64,000 bases of DNA from an uncultured Halobacteriovorax sp. (GTDB lineage: Bacteria > Bdellovibrionota > Bacteriovoracia > Bacteriovoracales > Bacteriovoracaceae), in the NCBI GenBank assembly GCA_913061265.1, contig CAJXVS010000002.1, positions 248,001 through 312,000 on the forward strand, in the 5' to 3' direction. The position numbers and the translations under genes were made by a program. Shown in pieces: positions 23,012-30,735 of this stretch (its first letter is position 1; each line of letters opens with the position of its first letter). The notes beneath the pieces are model-generated. The model ran no database searches, had not been told where the DNA came from, and was given only the letters and a program-made list of their open reading frames with translations.

Positions 23012-24370
23012 CTCCTCAACCAAACGCTTCATTTTCTTTTCGCTGGCTTTAGTGAACCAAAAAAAGTGAGTTTTTACTTTTTTTCTATCAAAATAAAGAG
23101 ACCCTGACACAATTGCTTTCTTTGTTCCCAAGAGCCAAAGGATTGTGTCGGCACCTTGAAGAGGCGTTCTTAATCGGCCTTTCATTTTCTTATCAAACTC
23201 TGGAATAGCAGAACTAACTCCTGGAGTTTCTGCCCAGCCTGGATGCATGGCAGTGATTGTTTGTTTGGGAAAATCATCTTTAAAGAAAGGTAGGAGCGTT
23301 ACTTGAGCCCTCTTTACATTGGCATATGCTTTAACTTTATCATATTTCTCGTTTTCAAAAATAGTTTTTAAATCAAGGTTCGCTAGATACATTCCACCAG
23401 ACGTTACCCATACAATGCGGGATTCATCTTTAAGCTTATTTTTCTTTTGTAGTTCTTTAATAAGGTAATAGTGGCCAAACAATTGAGAGGCGAATTGCAT
23501 CTCGATGCCTTGTTCATTTCTTTGAAAACTTGAAGGCATCCCCCCAGCATTGAGGACAATATAATCTAAAGGTTCCAGAGATTCGACTATTTTAGGTATC
23601 TCTTTCCAGTTGGCCATATCCCAGGAAACAAAACTTAACTTATCATCCTCTCTAGCAGCGGCTTCACCTTTTTCGACGTTTCTTCCTGTAATGACGACTT
23701 TCACTCCTTGCCTTACTAACTCATGAGAAGCAGCTTGCCCAATACCGGAAGTTCCCCCGGTGATTAGGGCCTTCGCATCTGGAATAAAAAGGTAGTCCTC
23801 TTCGAACTCTTTGGAATGTCTTATAAAACCACTTTTATCAAAACTGTAATATAAACTGGCATCTAGAATCTTGTTCCACATAAAACCTTCATAGAATAAT
23901 TTAATACTTAAGGGAAAGAATATTCCCCATCCAATTCCCACAGCGAGGTAATAAAGAGGGGAAAGCACTTCGATAGGGGAGATCTTTACTCCACCGTAAT
24001 AAGAAGTTATTCCCCCTAAAGCACCTATCAATGAAAGAAGAGGAACTCCTCTTTTAGAGAGGTAATTAAAGAGGTCACCATAATAGGCAATAAAGACAAA
24101 ATAGAGAGAGGTCAACCAAAGAGGGAAGTTCTCTTGAGAGTAGTTAACAAGACCTAATATTTCAAATAGGCTCTCCTGGGCAAACCCATATAAAACAAAG
24201 AAACAGAGGCTAAAGAAATAATGGCCTTTAGTAACTGAAGGCCTATAGATAATATAATTTACAACGGAGATGATAACCGCTGCAATCAAAATAGATAATT
24301 GGTATTGGTAACCAAAAGCTACGGCTAGATACCAAAATCCTTGTAGGACTATAATTTTTAAAAGCGTCAT
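22991..24370 (-). CDS. DUF2878 membrane domain fused to a short-chain dehydrogenase
   Basis: The protein has 459 residues. The first 180 contain five or six membrane helices with DUF2878 features: a PLWLTSLYFVF segment, LIGALGGITSYYGG, and GIGWGIFFPLS. Residues 200-450 are a classical SDR: GGTSGIGQAA cofactor motif, LNAGG, and a catalytic Ser in TSGGMYLAN. Tyr and Lys follow in the helix (YDKVKAYANVKRAQ). DUF2878 is usually a separate protein in lipid-modification clusters next to SDR and chalcone-isomerase-like genes, so fusion here is telling. It starts 9 bp after the chalcone-isomerase-like gene. Confidence 0.83.
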   Translation of the reverse strand: MTLLKIIVLQGFWYLAVAFGYQYQLSILIAAVIISVVNYIIYRPSVTKGHYFFSLCFFVLYGFAQESLFEILGLVNYSQENFPLWLTSLYFVFIAYYGDLFNYLSKRGVPLLSLIGALGGITSYYGGVKISPIEVLSPLYYLAVGIGWGIFFPLSIKLFYEGFMWNKILDASLYYSFDKSGFIRHSKEFEEDYLFIPDAKALITGGTSGIGQAASHELVRQGVKVVITGRNVEKGEAAAREDDKLSFVSWDMANWKEIPKIVESLEPLDYIVLNAGGMPSSFQRNEQGIEMQFASQLFGHYYLIKELQKKNKLKDESRIVWVTSGGMYLANLDLKTIFENEKYDKVKAYANVKRAQVTLLPFFKDDFPKQTITAMHPGWAETPGVSSAIPEFDKKMKGRLRTPLQGADTILWLLGTKKAIVSGSLYFDRKKVKTHFFWFTKASEKKMKRLVEELKSKVF

Positions 24371-24379
24371 AATATCTTC

Positions 24380-24850
24380 TTAGTTATTCTTGAGAAGTTT
24401 TCTTTTAATTTCTTTATCAACAGGTACTGATCCTAGCCATGGCTCAAAAACCATTGAAGCTATAATCTTATCTTCAATTTCACCTATTAGCTTTGAGTTC
24501 TTATACATACTAACCTTAGCCTTCCTTTTCTTAATGACGTAAAGGTCTCCTTCTTTTAAATCGACCACCTGATCTATGATCCAATTGTACTTTTCTTTAT
24601 GTTCAGGGTTCTTTTCAAGAATAGGCTCTAGGCCCTCGGCCCAGCCCATGATTGAGTATTTCTTTTTAACATTAGTTTTATAATCTAGATGGAGCTCTTC
24701 ATGCTCAGCCCCTTTAAAATAAGAGATCTGATAGACATCTATTTTAAAGATAGAAAACTCAGCAAGTGCTGTGCCTACAAGCTTTAGCTCCTCTGCCTTA
24801 ATAGAGGTGGAGAAGAGAACTAGAAGAAGGCTGATAAATATGTTTTTCAT
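24380..24850 (-). CDS. Secreted chalcone-isomerase-like protein
   Basis: This 156-residue protein has a signal peptide (MKNIFISLLLVLFSTSIKAE). The Chalcone_3 fold is recognisable: LKLVGTALAEFSIFKIDVYQ, YKTNVKKKYSIMGWAEGL, then KRKAKVSMYKNSKLIGEI and a FEPWLGSVPVDKEIKRKLL end. These bacterial proteins bind lipids in the periplasm rather than flavonoids. It heads an operon with the DUF2878-SDR gene and is divergent from the lipocalin gene. Confidence 0.85.
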   Translation of the reverse strand: MKNIFISLLLVLFSTSIKAEELKLVGTALAEFSIFKIDVYQISYFKGAEHEELHLDYKTNVKKKYSIMGWAEGLEPILEKNPEHKEKYNWIIDQVVDLKEGDLYVIKKRKAKVSMYKNSKLIGEIEDKIIASMVFEPWLGSVPVDKEIKRKLLKNN

Positions 24851-24961
24851 ATCTATAGCTTACCAGAGAGTTTACTCGACATGGCTTTTACATCGCCTAG
24901 ACAAGGGCTTTTTGGAGGTGAAATAATCTAAGTCCATGGTATTTCTATGAAGAGGTAAGAA

Positions 24962-25483
24962 ATGAAAAACGTTTTATTTATATTGGTATGTCTTATGAGT
25001 TTTAGCTGTGAATCAGGTAGTAAGTTTAGAAAAACAGTCGACTACGTAGAAATGGATCGTTTTATGACAAAGTGGTTTGTTATCGCAGGAAGATTAACTT
25101 CGTTTGAAGATGGTGCCCATAACGCCATTGAGTCTTACAGCTGGAACGCTGAGAAGAGCCGAATCGATATTGACTTCACAATGAGAAAAGATTCTTTTGA
25201 TGGAAAATTAAAATCGATTCCTCAAAAGGGCTGGATTGAAAATCATAAAACCAATGCCCATTGGAAGATTAGTCCCTTTTGGCCTTTGAAGTTTCACTAT
25301 CTAATCATCGATTTAGCTGAGGATTATTCTTGGACAGTAATAGGTGTTCCTAGCCAAAAGTGGGTTTGGATTATGGCAAAGGATTGGAAGATGAGTGAGG
25401 AGAAGTTAGCTATGATAATCAAGAGAGTTAAAGATATGGGCTACTCAATAAAGGACATCAAAAGAGTTCCTCAAAAATGGTAG
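24962..25483 (+). CDS. blc: Lipocalin family lipoprotein, Blc-like
   Basis: This 173-residue lipoprotein has a lipobox MSFSC (Cys16). The lipocalin SCR1 motif is a variant (MTKWFVIAG, Trp38, where GxW is usual). SYSWNAEKSRIDIDFTM and PQKGWIENHKTNAHWKISPF follow, and the Blc-type end includes IDLAEDYSWTVIGVPSQKW. It binds phospholipid or lipid-like ligands at the outer membrane. It is divergent from the chalcone-isomerase-like gene across 111 bp, with a shared regulatory region possible. Confidence 0.92.
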   Translation: MKNVLFILVCLMSFSCESGSKFRKTVDYVEMDRFMTKWFVIAGRLTSFEDGAHNAIESYSWNAEKSRIDIDFTMRKDSFDGKLKSIPQKGWIENHKTNAHWKISPFWPLKFHYLIIDLAEDYSWTVIGVPSQKWVWIMAKDWKMSEEKLAMIIKRVKDMGYSIKDIKRVPQKW

Positions 25484-25627
25484 AGTTGAGTTAACTGAGG
25501 GCTTAGCCACCAGAAAAATAGTTTAGATTACCTCCAATTTAGCCCTATTTCCTTAAATGAGCTTAGCCTGAGGCCCTAGTCTCTTTTATTTTTTTCATGT
25601 ATATTGACGCGTACCATTAGTTAGACA

Positions 25628-27430
25628 ATGAGTGAAGTTAATATGATGAAAGAACTAAAAGAAGCGATTAAGTACATGCCAGAGGACTGGCTTAGGCTAA
25701 CAACTCATAGACTTGATATTTATAATGAAGAAAGGGCCAAAGAAGAATTCCTTCAGAAGTTTGAAGAAGCTGATAAAACAAGTAAGAAAGACCTGAGTGA
25801 GCTGCCTACGGCTTTTGATTATATAAGACTCGGTCATCCACTTTCTTGTTTATTAGAGTGGGCCATCGCAAAAGAAGCCAATCTCAAAGTAGAGAGCGTG
25901 ATCTCTTTTTCTTCACAGGCAATGCCAATTCTTGCTGTCCTTAGGAAGAATAAGTTCTTAAAGCTTAAAACCCGTATAGTTTATAAAGATTCACTTCCAC
26001 AAAACTTTGATGCAGAAATTTTGAGATCTATTTATGCTTACGACTTTGAATTACTAAAGGTCGATGATCTAGAGAGTCTTTCGATTTTTGAGGGAAGCAC
26101 TCTTATTATTAATGGAGCCATCTCTAATACTGCAAATTTTAACTTAATTCTTTTTGGAAAGCTTGGTTCGGTTATTCAAGTGATGAATAATGATCCTCAG
26201 TATATCAACGAGATTCAGCACGTCAGAAGAAGAGAATCTATTGCTATGACTCCTTATGATTGCTTAAGCATCTTAAAGAAGCTTGCTGGAGAGTCTTCTG
26301 AAGAGCAGCCTTTTGTTGACTCTAAAGAACTAAATAAAACGATTCAAGATATCACTAAAAGCACTGGGCCTGCTGCTATTGGTTCTTGCGGCCTCGCTGT
26401 TCAATACGCGATTATGATGGGGTTGATTCATCATGGAAGAGATCACTTTAAGGGGCAAGATATCAAGTTTATCGTTCCCCCGAATTGCTATGGCGGGACT
26501 AATGATCAGGCCCGTCGCGTAGCTGCTTGCGCCGAGAATGTAGAGATTATTGATCTACCTGTTGATAGCGGTAAGGATATGGTTCAAGAATTAGAGAGGA
26601 TCTTAGAACAAGTCGCTAAGGAAAATAGTATTCCCTATATTATTGCTGAGATACCTACTAACCCTAGAGTTGAAATTCCAGAGTTAGAAAAATTGAGAGA
26701 GACATTAAAGAAATCAAGAAAAACGAACGATGGTGCAGATGCTATAGGTCCGGTTTTTATATTGGATCAAACCTTTTGCCCGAATGTAGAGTTCTTTGGA
26801 GAAAAAGGATTTCTAAGGGACGCGAGCACCATCTCTTATGTAAGTGGTTCTAAATTTCCAAGTGGAGGACTCTGTACTGCTGGTTATTGCGTAGCTAACG
26901 AGAGCGCTAGCCAGTATATGAGTTATATCGAAAATCACCTAGTGCTTTGTGATAATAAGGCGACTGATCTTCAAGTTAAGATCTTAACAGAGAACATGCC
27001 TTCAATGAACTCTAGGATTGCGAGTGCTTATAAGAACACTCGTAGCTTTGTTGATTTCATGGAAAAGAACTTAGATGGGGTTAAGATAAACTTTGTCACA
27101 AAAGAATTAGCTGATGCTGGCTTTACGCCTTCAGTCTTCTCTCTTGATCTTCCTACTAAGGGAGAAACACCAGAGCAACGCGAGAATTATAAACGAGATC
27201 TTAATCATAAGTTGATCAGAATGATGATCAACGCTCTTCCTGAAGAGAGTAAGCATTGTGTGAGTTATGGACAGCTTAAGGGCTGCTACTGGACAATTCC
27301 TGCTACCTCTACACAAGGAACAACGAAAGAAAGTGATAAGGATTATATTGTTCGAGTTTCAATTGCCGCTGACTTTGATTTAGAAGGTCATCAAGATGTC
27401 TTTATGAGATTCTGTACTTCGATAGATTAA
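25628..27430 (+). CDS. Large PLP-dependent Cys/Met-metabolism-type enzyme
   Basis: This 600-residue protein has a Cys/Met metabolism (aminotransferase class V-like) core in its C-terminal two thirds. IGSCGLAVQYAIMMGLIHHG near 257 forms the phosphate site, and VPPNCYGGTNDQARR follows. The probable PLP Lys409 sits in YVSGSKFPSGGL, where the family has SxTK. An N-terminal 230-residue extension is unusual compared with 390-residue cystathionine synthases. It may be a lyase acting on sulfur or hydroxy amino acids; the substrate is not visible. Alternative start: ATG 25643. Confidence 0.78.
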   Translation: MSEVNMMKELKEAIKYMPEDWLRLTTHRLDIYNEERAKEEFLQKFEEADKTSKKDLSELPTAFDYIRLGHPLSCLLEWAIAKEANLKVESVISFSSQAMPILAVLRKNKFLKLKTRIVYKDSLPQNFDAEILRSIYAYDFELLKVDDLESLSIFEGSTLIINGAISNTANFNLILFGKLGSVIQVMNNDPQYINEIQHVRRRESIAMTPYDCLSILKKLAGESSEEQPFVDSKELNKTIQDITKSTGPAAIGSCGLAVQYAIMMGLIHHGRDHFKGQDIKFIVPPNCYGGTNDQARRVAACAENVEIIDLPVDSGKDMVQELERILEQVAKENSIPYIIAEIPTNPRVEIPELEKLRETLKKSRKTNDGADAIGPVFILDQTFCPNVEFFGEKGFLRDASTISYVSGSKFPSGGLCTAGYCVANESASQYMSYIENHLVLCDNKATDLQVKILTENMPSMNSRIASAYKNTRSFVDFMEKNLDGVKINFVTKELADAGFTPSVFSLDLPTKGETPEQRENYKRDLNHKLIRMMINALPEESKHCVSYGQLKGCYWTIPATSTQGTTKESDKDYIVRVSIAADFDLEGHQDVFMRFCTSID

Positions 27431-27462
27431 ATTAATTTTTACGGGTTTAAAATGGATCTCCT

Positions 27463-27843
27463 ATGAAGCTTTTATTTATTTTCTTTCTACTGATAGGAAG
27501 CCTTAGGGCGAAAGACTATGTTCTAAAAGAATGGAAGCCTTGTCTCTCAGATAAGGACTGCCAAGTGGTAAGGGACATGGGCTGTAAGAATCAATGCCAA
27601 TCAGATGTTATCAATCCAAAGTTTAGTAAGGAGCTCAATCAAAAGATTAATAAAGATTGCGCTGACTTATTAGTCCCTCCGGTAGAATGTGCTTATGATT
27701 CGAGAGTTAAGATTCCAAGATGTATTCAAAAGAAGTGTAAGCTTATGGCAAAGCATATTTGCTGTACTTTAAAAGATCCTAAGTTGAGAAAGGCTCATTC
27801 TTGTCATATCAAAAATATGAACTGCGATGAAGTTCCTTTTTAA
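27463..27843 (+). CDS. Secreted Cys-rich small protein, unknown function
   Basis: The 126 residues start with a signal peptide (MKLLFIFFLLIGSLRAKDY). The mature part contains 13 Cys (for example CLSDKDCQVVRDMGCKNQC and CIQKKCKLMAKHICC), suggesting a disulfide-rich knot or a metal-binding protein. It has no recognised family, though the DKDC-VV pattern recalls small bacterial disulfide proteins. It follows the PLP enzyme by 32 bp on the same strand. Confidence 0.7.
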   Translation: MKLLFIFFLLIGSLRAKDYVLKEWKPCLSDKDCQVVRDMGCKNQCQSDVINPKFSKELNQKINKDCADLLVPPVECAYDSRVKIPRCIQKKCKLMAKHICCTLKDPKLRKAHSCHIKNMNCDEVPF

Positions 27844-27878
27844 CTACTCCTCCTCCTTAGTTAATGTCATTGTAGGGA

Positions 27879-28001
27879 ATGAAGAAATATATAAAGTATA
27901 TTGTTGTTATTCTTATCGCTGCTGGCGTTATCTACGTAAAGAAACAGATTGATGATCGAAATAGTGAACAGACTAAGGCTCTCGAAGAATTAGGTGATTG
28001 A
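27879..28001 (+). CDS. Possible 40-residue single-helix membrane protein
   Basis: The frame encodes MKKYIKYIVVILIAAGVIYV followed by a charged tail (KKQIDDRNSEQTKALEELGD). That is an N-terminal membrane anchor with a soluble helix. The purine tract TAGGGA lies too close to the ATG for an ideal site. It is in the gap between the Cys-rich protein and tetR. I consider it likely but unproven. Confidence 0.45.
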   Translation: MKKYIKYIVVILIAAGVIYVKKQIDDRNSEQTKALEELGD

Positions 28002-28003
28002 TT

Positions 28004-28068
28004 TACCTAATATCAGGTAGATATAGTGTTTCTTTTGATTTTGATAAAACGAACGATCGTGCTATTAT
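28004..28068 (+). promoter_or_regulatory. tetR-type promoter with operator palindromes
   Basis: TTGATA (28041-28046), 16 bp, TATTAT (28063-28068) make a good promoter whose predicted start falls at the ATG 28075, so the message may be leaderless. ACGATCGT (28053-28060) lies between the boxes, and TACCT-N6-AGGTA (28004-28019) lies upstream. Autoregulation is the natural guess. Confidence 0.45.
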
Positions 28069-28074
28069 TGACCT

Positions 28075-28659
28075 ATGAATAAGGCAAGAAATACGAAAGT
28101 CGATATATTAAATGCAGCCCTCCCTCTGGTTCGAAAGCTTGGCTTTGAATCAGTTTCCATTGCAAATCTTGCAAAGGAAGTGGGCATGTCTAAGAGTGGG
28201 CTCTTCGCTCACTTTCACTCCAAAGAAAAGATGCATGTGATGATCCTTGATCATGCCTCCGTTGATTTTACTCAAAATGTTGTGATGCCTGCGCTTAAAT
28301 CAAAGCGTGGGTTGCCTAGGCTAAAGAAGATTCTTTCTAATTGGGTTGGTTGGCTGGGGTCGAGCTCTGAGGGAGCATGTCCTTTTGTTGCTGCAAGTAT
28401 TGAGTATGATCAAAAAGAAGGGCTTGTTAAGGAGAGGTTACAATTTCATCTAGGCAGTCTTATCAAGGCCATCTCTAGATCGGTTGATCATTGTATTGAG
28501 GAAGGACATTTTGATAAAGGAAGTGATTCAAATCAAATCGCTTTTGAGATCTATTCCTTTGTCATTGGTGAGAGCATCTATAGAAAAACATTAGGTCACA
28601 AGAGTTCTAATAAGATCTTAACAGAATCTTTAAACAGGCTTTATGCCAGAAGTAAGTAA
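28075..28659 (+). CDS. TetR-family transcriptional regulator
   Basis: The protein has 194 residues. The N-terminal helix-turn-helix is standard (ILNAALPLVRKLGFESVSIA, then NLAKEVGMSKSGLFAHFHSK). The C-terminal ligand domain includes GWLGSSSEGACPFVAASIEY, typical of TetR members with a Cys/Phe pocket. No Shine-Dalgarno is visible, and the promoter suggests a leaderless start. The gene has no divergent partner; small unknown genes follow. The inducer is unknown. Confidence 0.9.
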   Translation: MNKARNTKVDILNAALPLVRKLGFESVSIANLAKEVGMSKSGLFAHFHSKEKMHVMILDHASVDFTQNVVMPALKSKRGLPRLKKILSNWVGWLGSSSEGACPFVAASIEYDQKEGLVKERLQFHLGSLIKAISRSVDHCIEEGHFDKGSDSNQIAFEIYSFVIGESIYRKTLGHKSSNKILTESLNRLYARSK

Positions 28660-28673
28660 AATGAGGAGTTTTT

Positions 28674-28781
28674 ATGTGTGAAAGAGAGTTAGTGAACAAT
28701 AGATTATTTAACGATACTTCTTTAGAATCATTGCTTAAGTACTTACTCTATAGATTTAAGAAGCTTTTTCTTGTTCGTTGA
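28674..28781 (+). CDS. Possible 35-residue small protein downstream of tetR
   Basis: The frame MCERELVNNRLFNDTSLESL is followed by LKYLLYRFKKLFLVR: an acidic/polar start and an amphipathic basic end. GAGGAG is well spaced ahead of ATG 28674. It lies 14 bp after the tetR stop. No family known; it may be a real microprotein in the tetR transcript. Confidence 0.4.
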   Translation: MCERELVNNRLFNDTSLESLLKYLLYRFKKLFLVR

Positions 28782-28783
28782 TC

Positions 28784-28802
28784 TAACCTATTAGGTATAC
28801 TT
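28784..28802. promoter_or_regulatory. Palindrome shared with 57333 (AACCTATTAGGTAT)
   Basis: AACCTA-T-TAGGTAT overlaps a TATACT -10-like box (28796-28801). The same element, as perfect ATACCTA-T-TAGGTAT, occurs at 57333-57347 ahead of another gene, and 16 of 17 bases match across ACCTATTAGGTATRCTT. It looks like an operator or shared promoter. Confidence 0.4.
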
Positions 28803-28811
28803 TTTTATTTT

Positions 28812-28833
28812 TGCAAGTGACCAGGTACCTTTT
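28812..28833 (+). repeat. Dispersed GCAAGTGACCAGGTACC repeat, copy 2
   Basis: TGCAAGTGACCAGGTACCTT is identical to the copy at 48471-48492 across more than 20 bases. Here it lies 16 bp before ATG 28849. Confidence 0.65.
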
Positions 28834-28848
28834 AGAAGGGGTTTGAGG

Positions 28849-29133
28849 ATGAGTGATAGGGCTGAGAAGATTGAAGAACTTGTTTTAGGAGTACTTTCTT
28901 TTTATGAGCCCATGTCGTTTGAATTGATACTTCTTGATATGCCTGATGAACAAATCTTAGATATTGAAGACTTTAACCGAGAAGACCTCGAGAAATGTCT
29001 TGAAGAACTCCTTAAAAAGAAAAGAATAAAAGTAACAAGCCCGAAGACGGATAAAGAAGTCTTCTGGCTCAAGGTCTTTCCCAAAAAGAGTTTCCTTCAA
29101 AGAACCCTCTCTTATTTAAAGAAGTTCACTTGA
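28849..29133 (+). CDS. Small protein of unknown function
   Basis: The protein has 94 residues, acidic in the first two thirds and basic at the end. EKIEELVLGVLSFYEPMSFE and EDFNREDLEKCLEELLKKKR have the look of a compact winged-helix fold, but no family is assigned. ATG 28849 follows AAGGGG with eight bases; a TTG at 28843 is rejected. It overlaps the next gene by four bases (TTGA), so they are coupled. The dispersed repeat and the palindrome sit directly upstream. Confidence 0.7.
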   Translation: MSDRAEKIEELVLGVLSFYEPMSFELILLDMPDEQILDIEDFNREDLEKCLEELLKKKRIKVTSPKTDKEVFWLKVFPKKSFLQRTLSYLKKFT

Positions 29134-29951
29134 AAGGTCCTCATAAATCAAAAAAAATAAAATGGGTCTTATTCATTGCTTCCCTAGCTATTCTCCTGTT
29201 TGCTCTCTTCTTTAAAGCTAGGCAAGAGTCGACAGCTACATTGGTAGATTCTTCTTACAAGTTAGATCTTGAGATTGATAAGAAGATTGAAGAGAAGGTC
29301 TTCGATCAGTTAGTTATAACTGAGGATAAAAAGGAAATACAAAAGAAAGGGAGGATTCCTGTAGGATCTGAGATCACCCCTCGAGAAATAAGGGCCCTTG
29401 TCAAAAGAACCTTTCCCATCATAGATGATAAGCTCTCTGATGATTACGAATGCCCAGTGAACAATGAAAAATACTTTTTCCCATTTGGTCAAAATGGAAA
29501 ACATTGTAGAAAAAAAATGATTAAATTTGGATTAGAGCTGTCAGTCAGTAATAGCTTCCAAGATAATGAATATTATCAGTTTCTCTTATCTATAGACTCA
29601 ATAAATTCACACCCAGGGCAGACTGTCTTTAGCATGAGATTTGAAGATCAAGGGCTCTTGAGTATGAGCTTCGTTGATCTTTATGGTTCATCGACTTGTT
29701 TTGAAATTGAGTTTAAAGATAATGCCGTATGGCTCTTTCAAACGGAAGAAGATGAAGACGCTATTAATCATGATGTTCAAACAGCGTTTAAAGGTGAGGG
29801 ACAGAGGGATGATTACCGTAAAAAGTTACATTCAGATGTCAAAGGGAAGATTCGCAAGTTAATGGTTCACCTTTGTACCGAGTTCTTAGATAAGAGGGCC
29901 TGTGCATTAGGGGAGAAAATTGATGGCTTCAATTGTGGAGAATCACTCTAG
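29130..29951 (+). CDS. Single-pass membrane protein of unknown function
   Basis: The protein has 273 residues and starts at TTG 29130, inside the stop of the previous gene. One N-terminal membrane helix (WVLFIASLAILLFALFF, 11-27) anchors a mostly charged periplasmic part with four Cys (one near CPVNNEKYFFPFGQNGKHC, two near the end). No family recognised. Translational coupling suggests it works with the upstream 94-residue protein. Confidence 0.68.
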   Translation: MKGPHKSKKIKWVLFIASLAILLFALFFKARQESTATLVDSSYKLDLEIDKKIEEKVFDQLVITEDKKEIQKKGRIPVGSEITPREIRALVKRTFPIIDDKLSDDYECPVNNEKYFFPFGQNGKHCRKKMIKFGLELSVSNSFQDNEYYQFLLSIDSINSHPGQTVFSMRFEDQGLLSMSFVDLYGSSTCFEIEFKDNAVWLFQTEEDEDAINHDVQTAFKGEGQRDDYRKKLHSDVKGKIRKLMVHLCTEFLDKRACALGEKIDGFNCGESL

Positions 29952-29977
29952 ATTCAGTAGAAACCTAAAGGAGTAAA

Positions 29978-30685
29978 ATGGATTCAATAAGAAAGAAAAG
30001 AGTATTTGATTTACTTAAAGGGATTGAAACAGGTGACCCTGAATCAGTAAAGGTTGTTAATGAAGATAAATATATTCAACATAATCCTCAAACTCTCGAA
30101 GGTGGTGAGGGTCTAGCTCAGTTGTTCAAACGTTTATCTAAGATGAACCCAAAGGTCGAGATTGTTCGATTATTTGAAGATGAAGATTATGTTTTTGGTC
30201 AGACAATATATAACTTTGACACTGAAAGAATTGGTTTTGAAGTCTTTAGATATGAAGGAGATCAAGTTGTTGAGCACTGGGATAATATTCAGCTTCGCGT
30301 TGGTGATATGATAAGTGGCTCTACTGAGATAAAAGACTTAAGCCTTACCAATAAAAATAAAGAGTTGGTTTCTCGCTTTATTAAAACAGTATTTATAGAT
30401 AAAGAGGTGGAGGCTGAGGCTTTCATCGATAAGGATTCCTTTGTTGAGCATAGTAGTTTAATGCCGATTCAAGAAAAAATAAAAATTATGGAGTATCAAA
30501 CCAATCATAGAGTGCTAGGAGAAGGGAACTTTATCTTATCTGTAACAGAGGGCGAAAATAGAGGAGAGCATACTTCATTTTACGACCTCTTTAGAGCTGA
30601 TGAGGGAAAGATTGTTGAGCATTGGGATACTACTGAAAAGGTACCTCCTCGAAGTGACTGGAAGAATGAGAATGGTAAGTTTTAG
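29978..30685 (+). CDS. Tandem SnoaL-like (NTF2-fold) protein
   Basis: The 235 residues contain two copies of a SnoaL-like module. The first (1-115) includes YIQHNPQTLEGGEGLAQLF and VFRYEGDQVVEHWDNIQ. The second (120-225) includes FVEHSSLMP and FRADEGKIVEHWDTTEKVP. The paired HN-P and EHWD motifs are those of COG4922 proteins, usually single-domain. The duplication makes a pseudo-dimer. The reaction is unknown. A good AAAGGAG precedes the ATG. Confidence 0.83.
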   Translation: MDSIRKKRVFDLLKGIETGDPESVKVVNEDKYIQHNPQTLEGGEGLAQLFKRLSKMNPKVEIVRLFEDEDYVFGQTIYNFDTERIGFEVFRYEGDQVVEHWDNIQLRVGDMISGSTEIKDLSLTNKNKELVSRFIKTVFIDKEVEAEAFIDKDSFVEHSSLMPIQEKIKIMEYQTNHRVLGEGNFILSVTEGENRGEHTSFYDLFRADEGKIVEHWDTTEKVPPRSDWKNENGKF

Positions 30686-30735
30686 CTTTTAAATCTTGAT
30701 CATTTTTATCCATAGTTCATACTCTTTGAGAGAGA

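Noticed and set aside
30636-30650. Other GGTACC sites as additional copies of the dispersed repeat
   Set aside because: Sites such as those at about 30640, 38672 and 53973 share only the six-base core and lie in genes.
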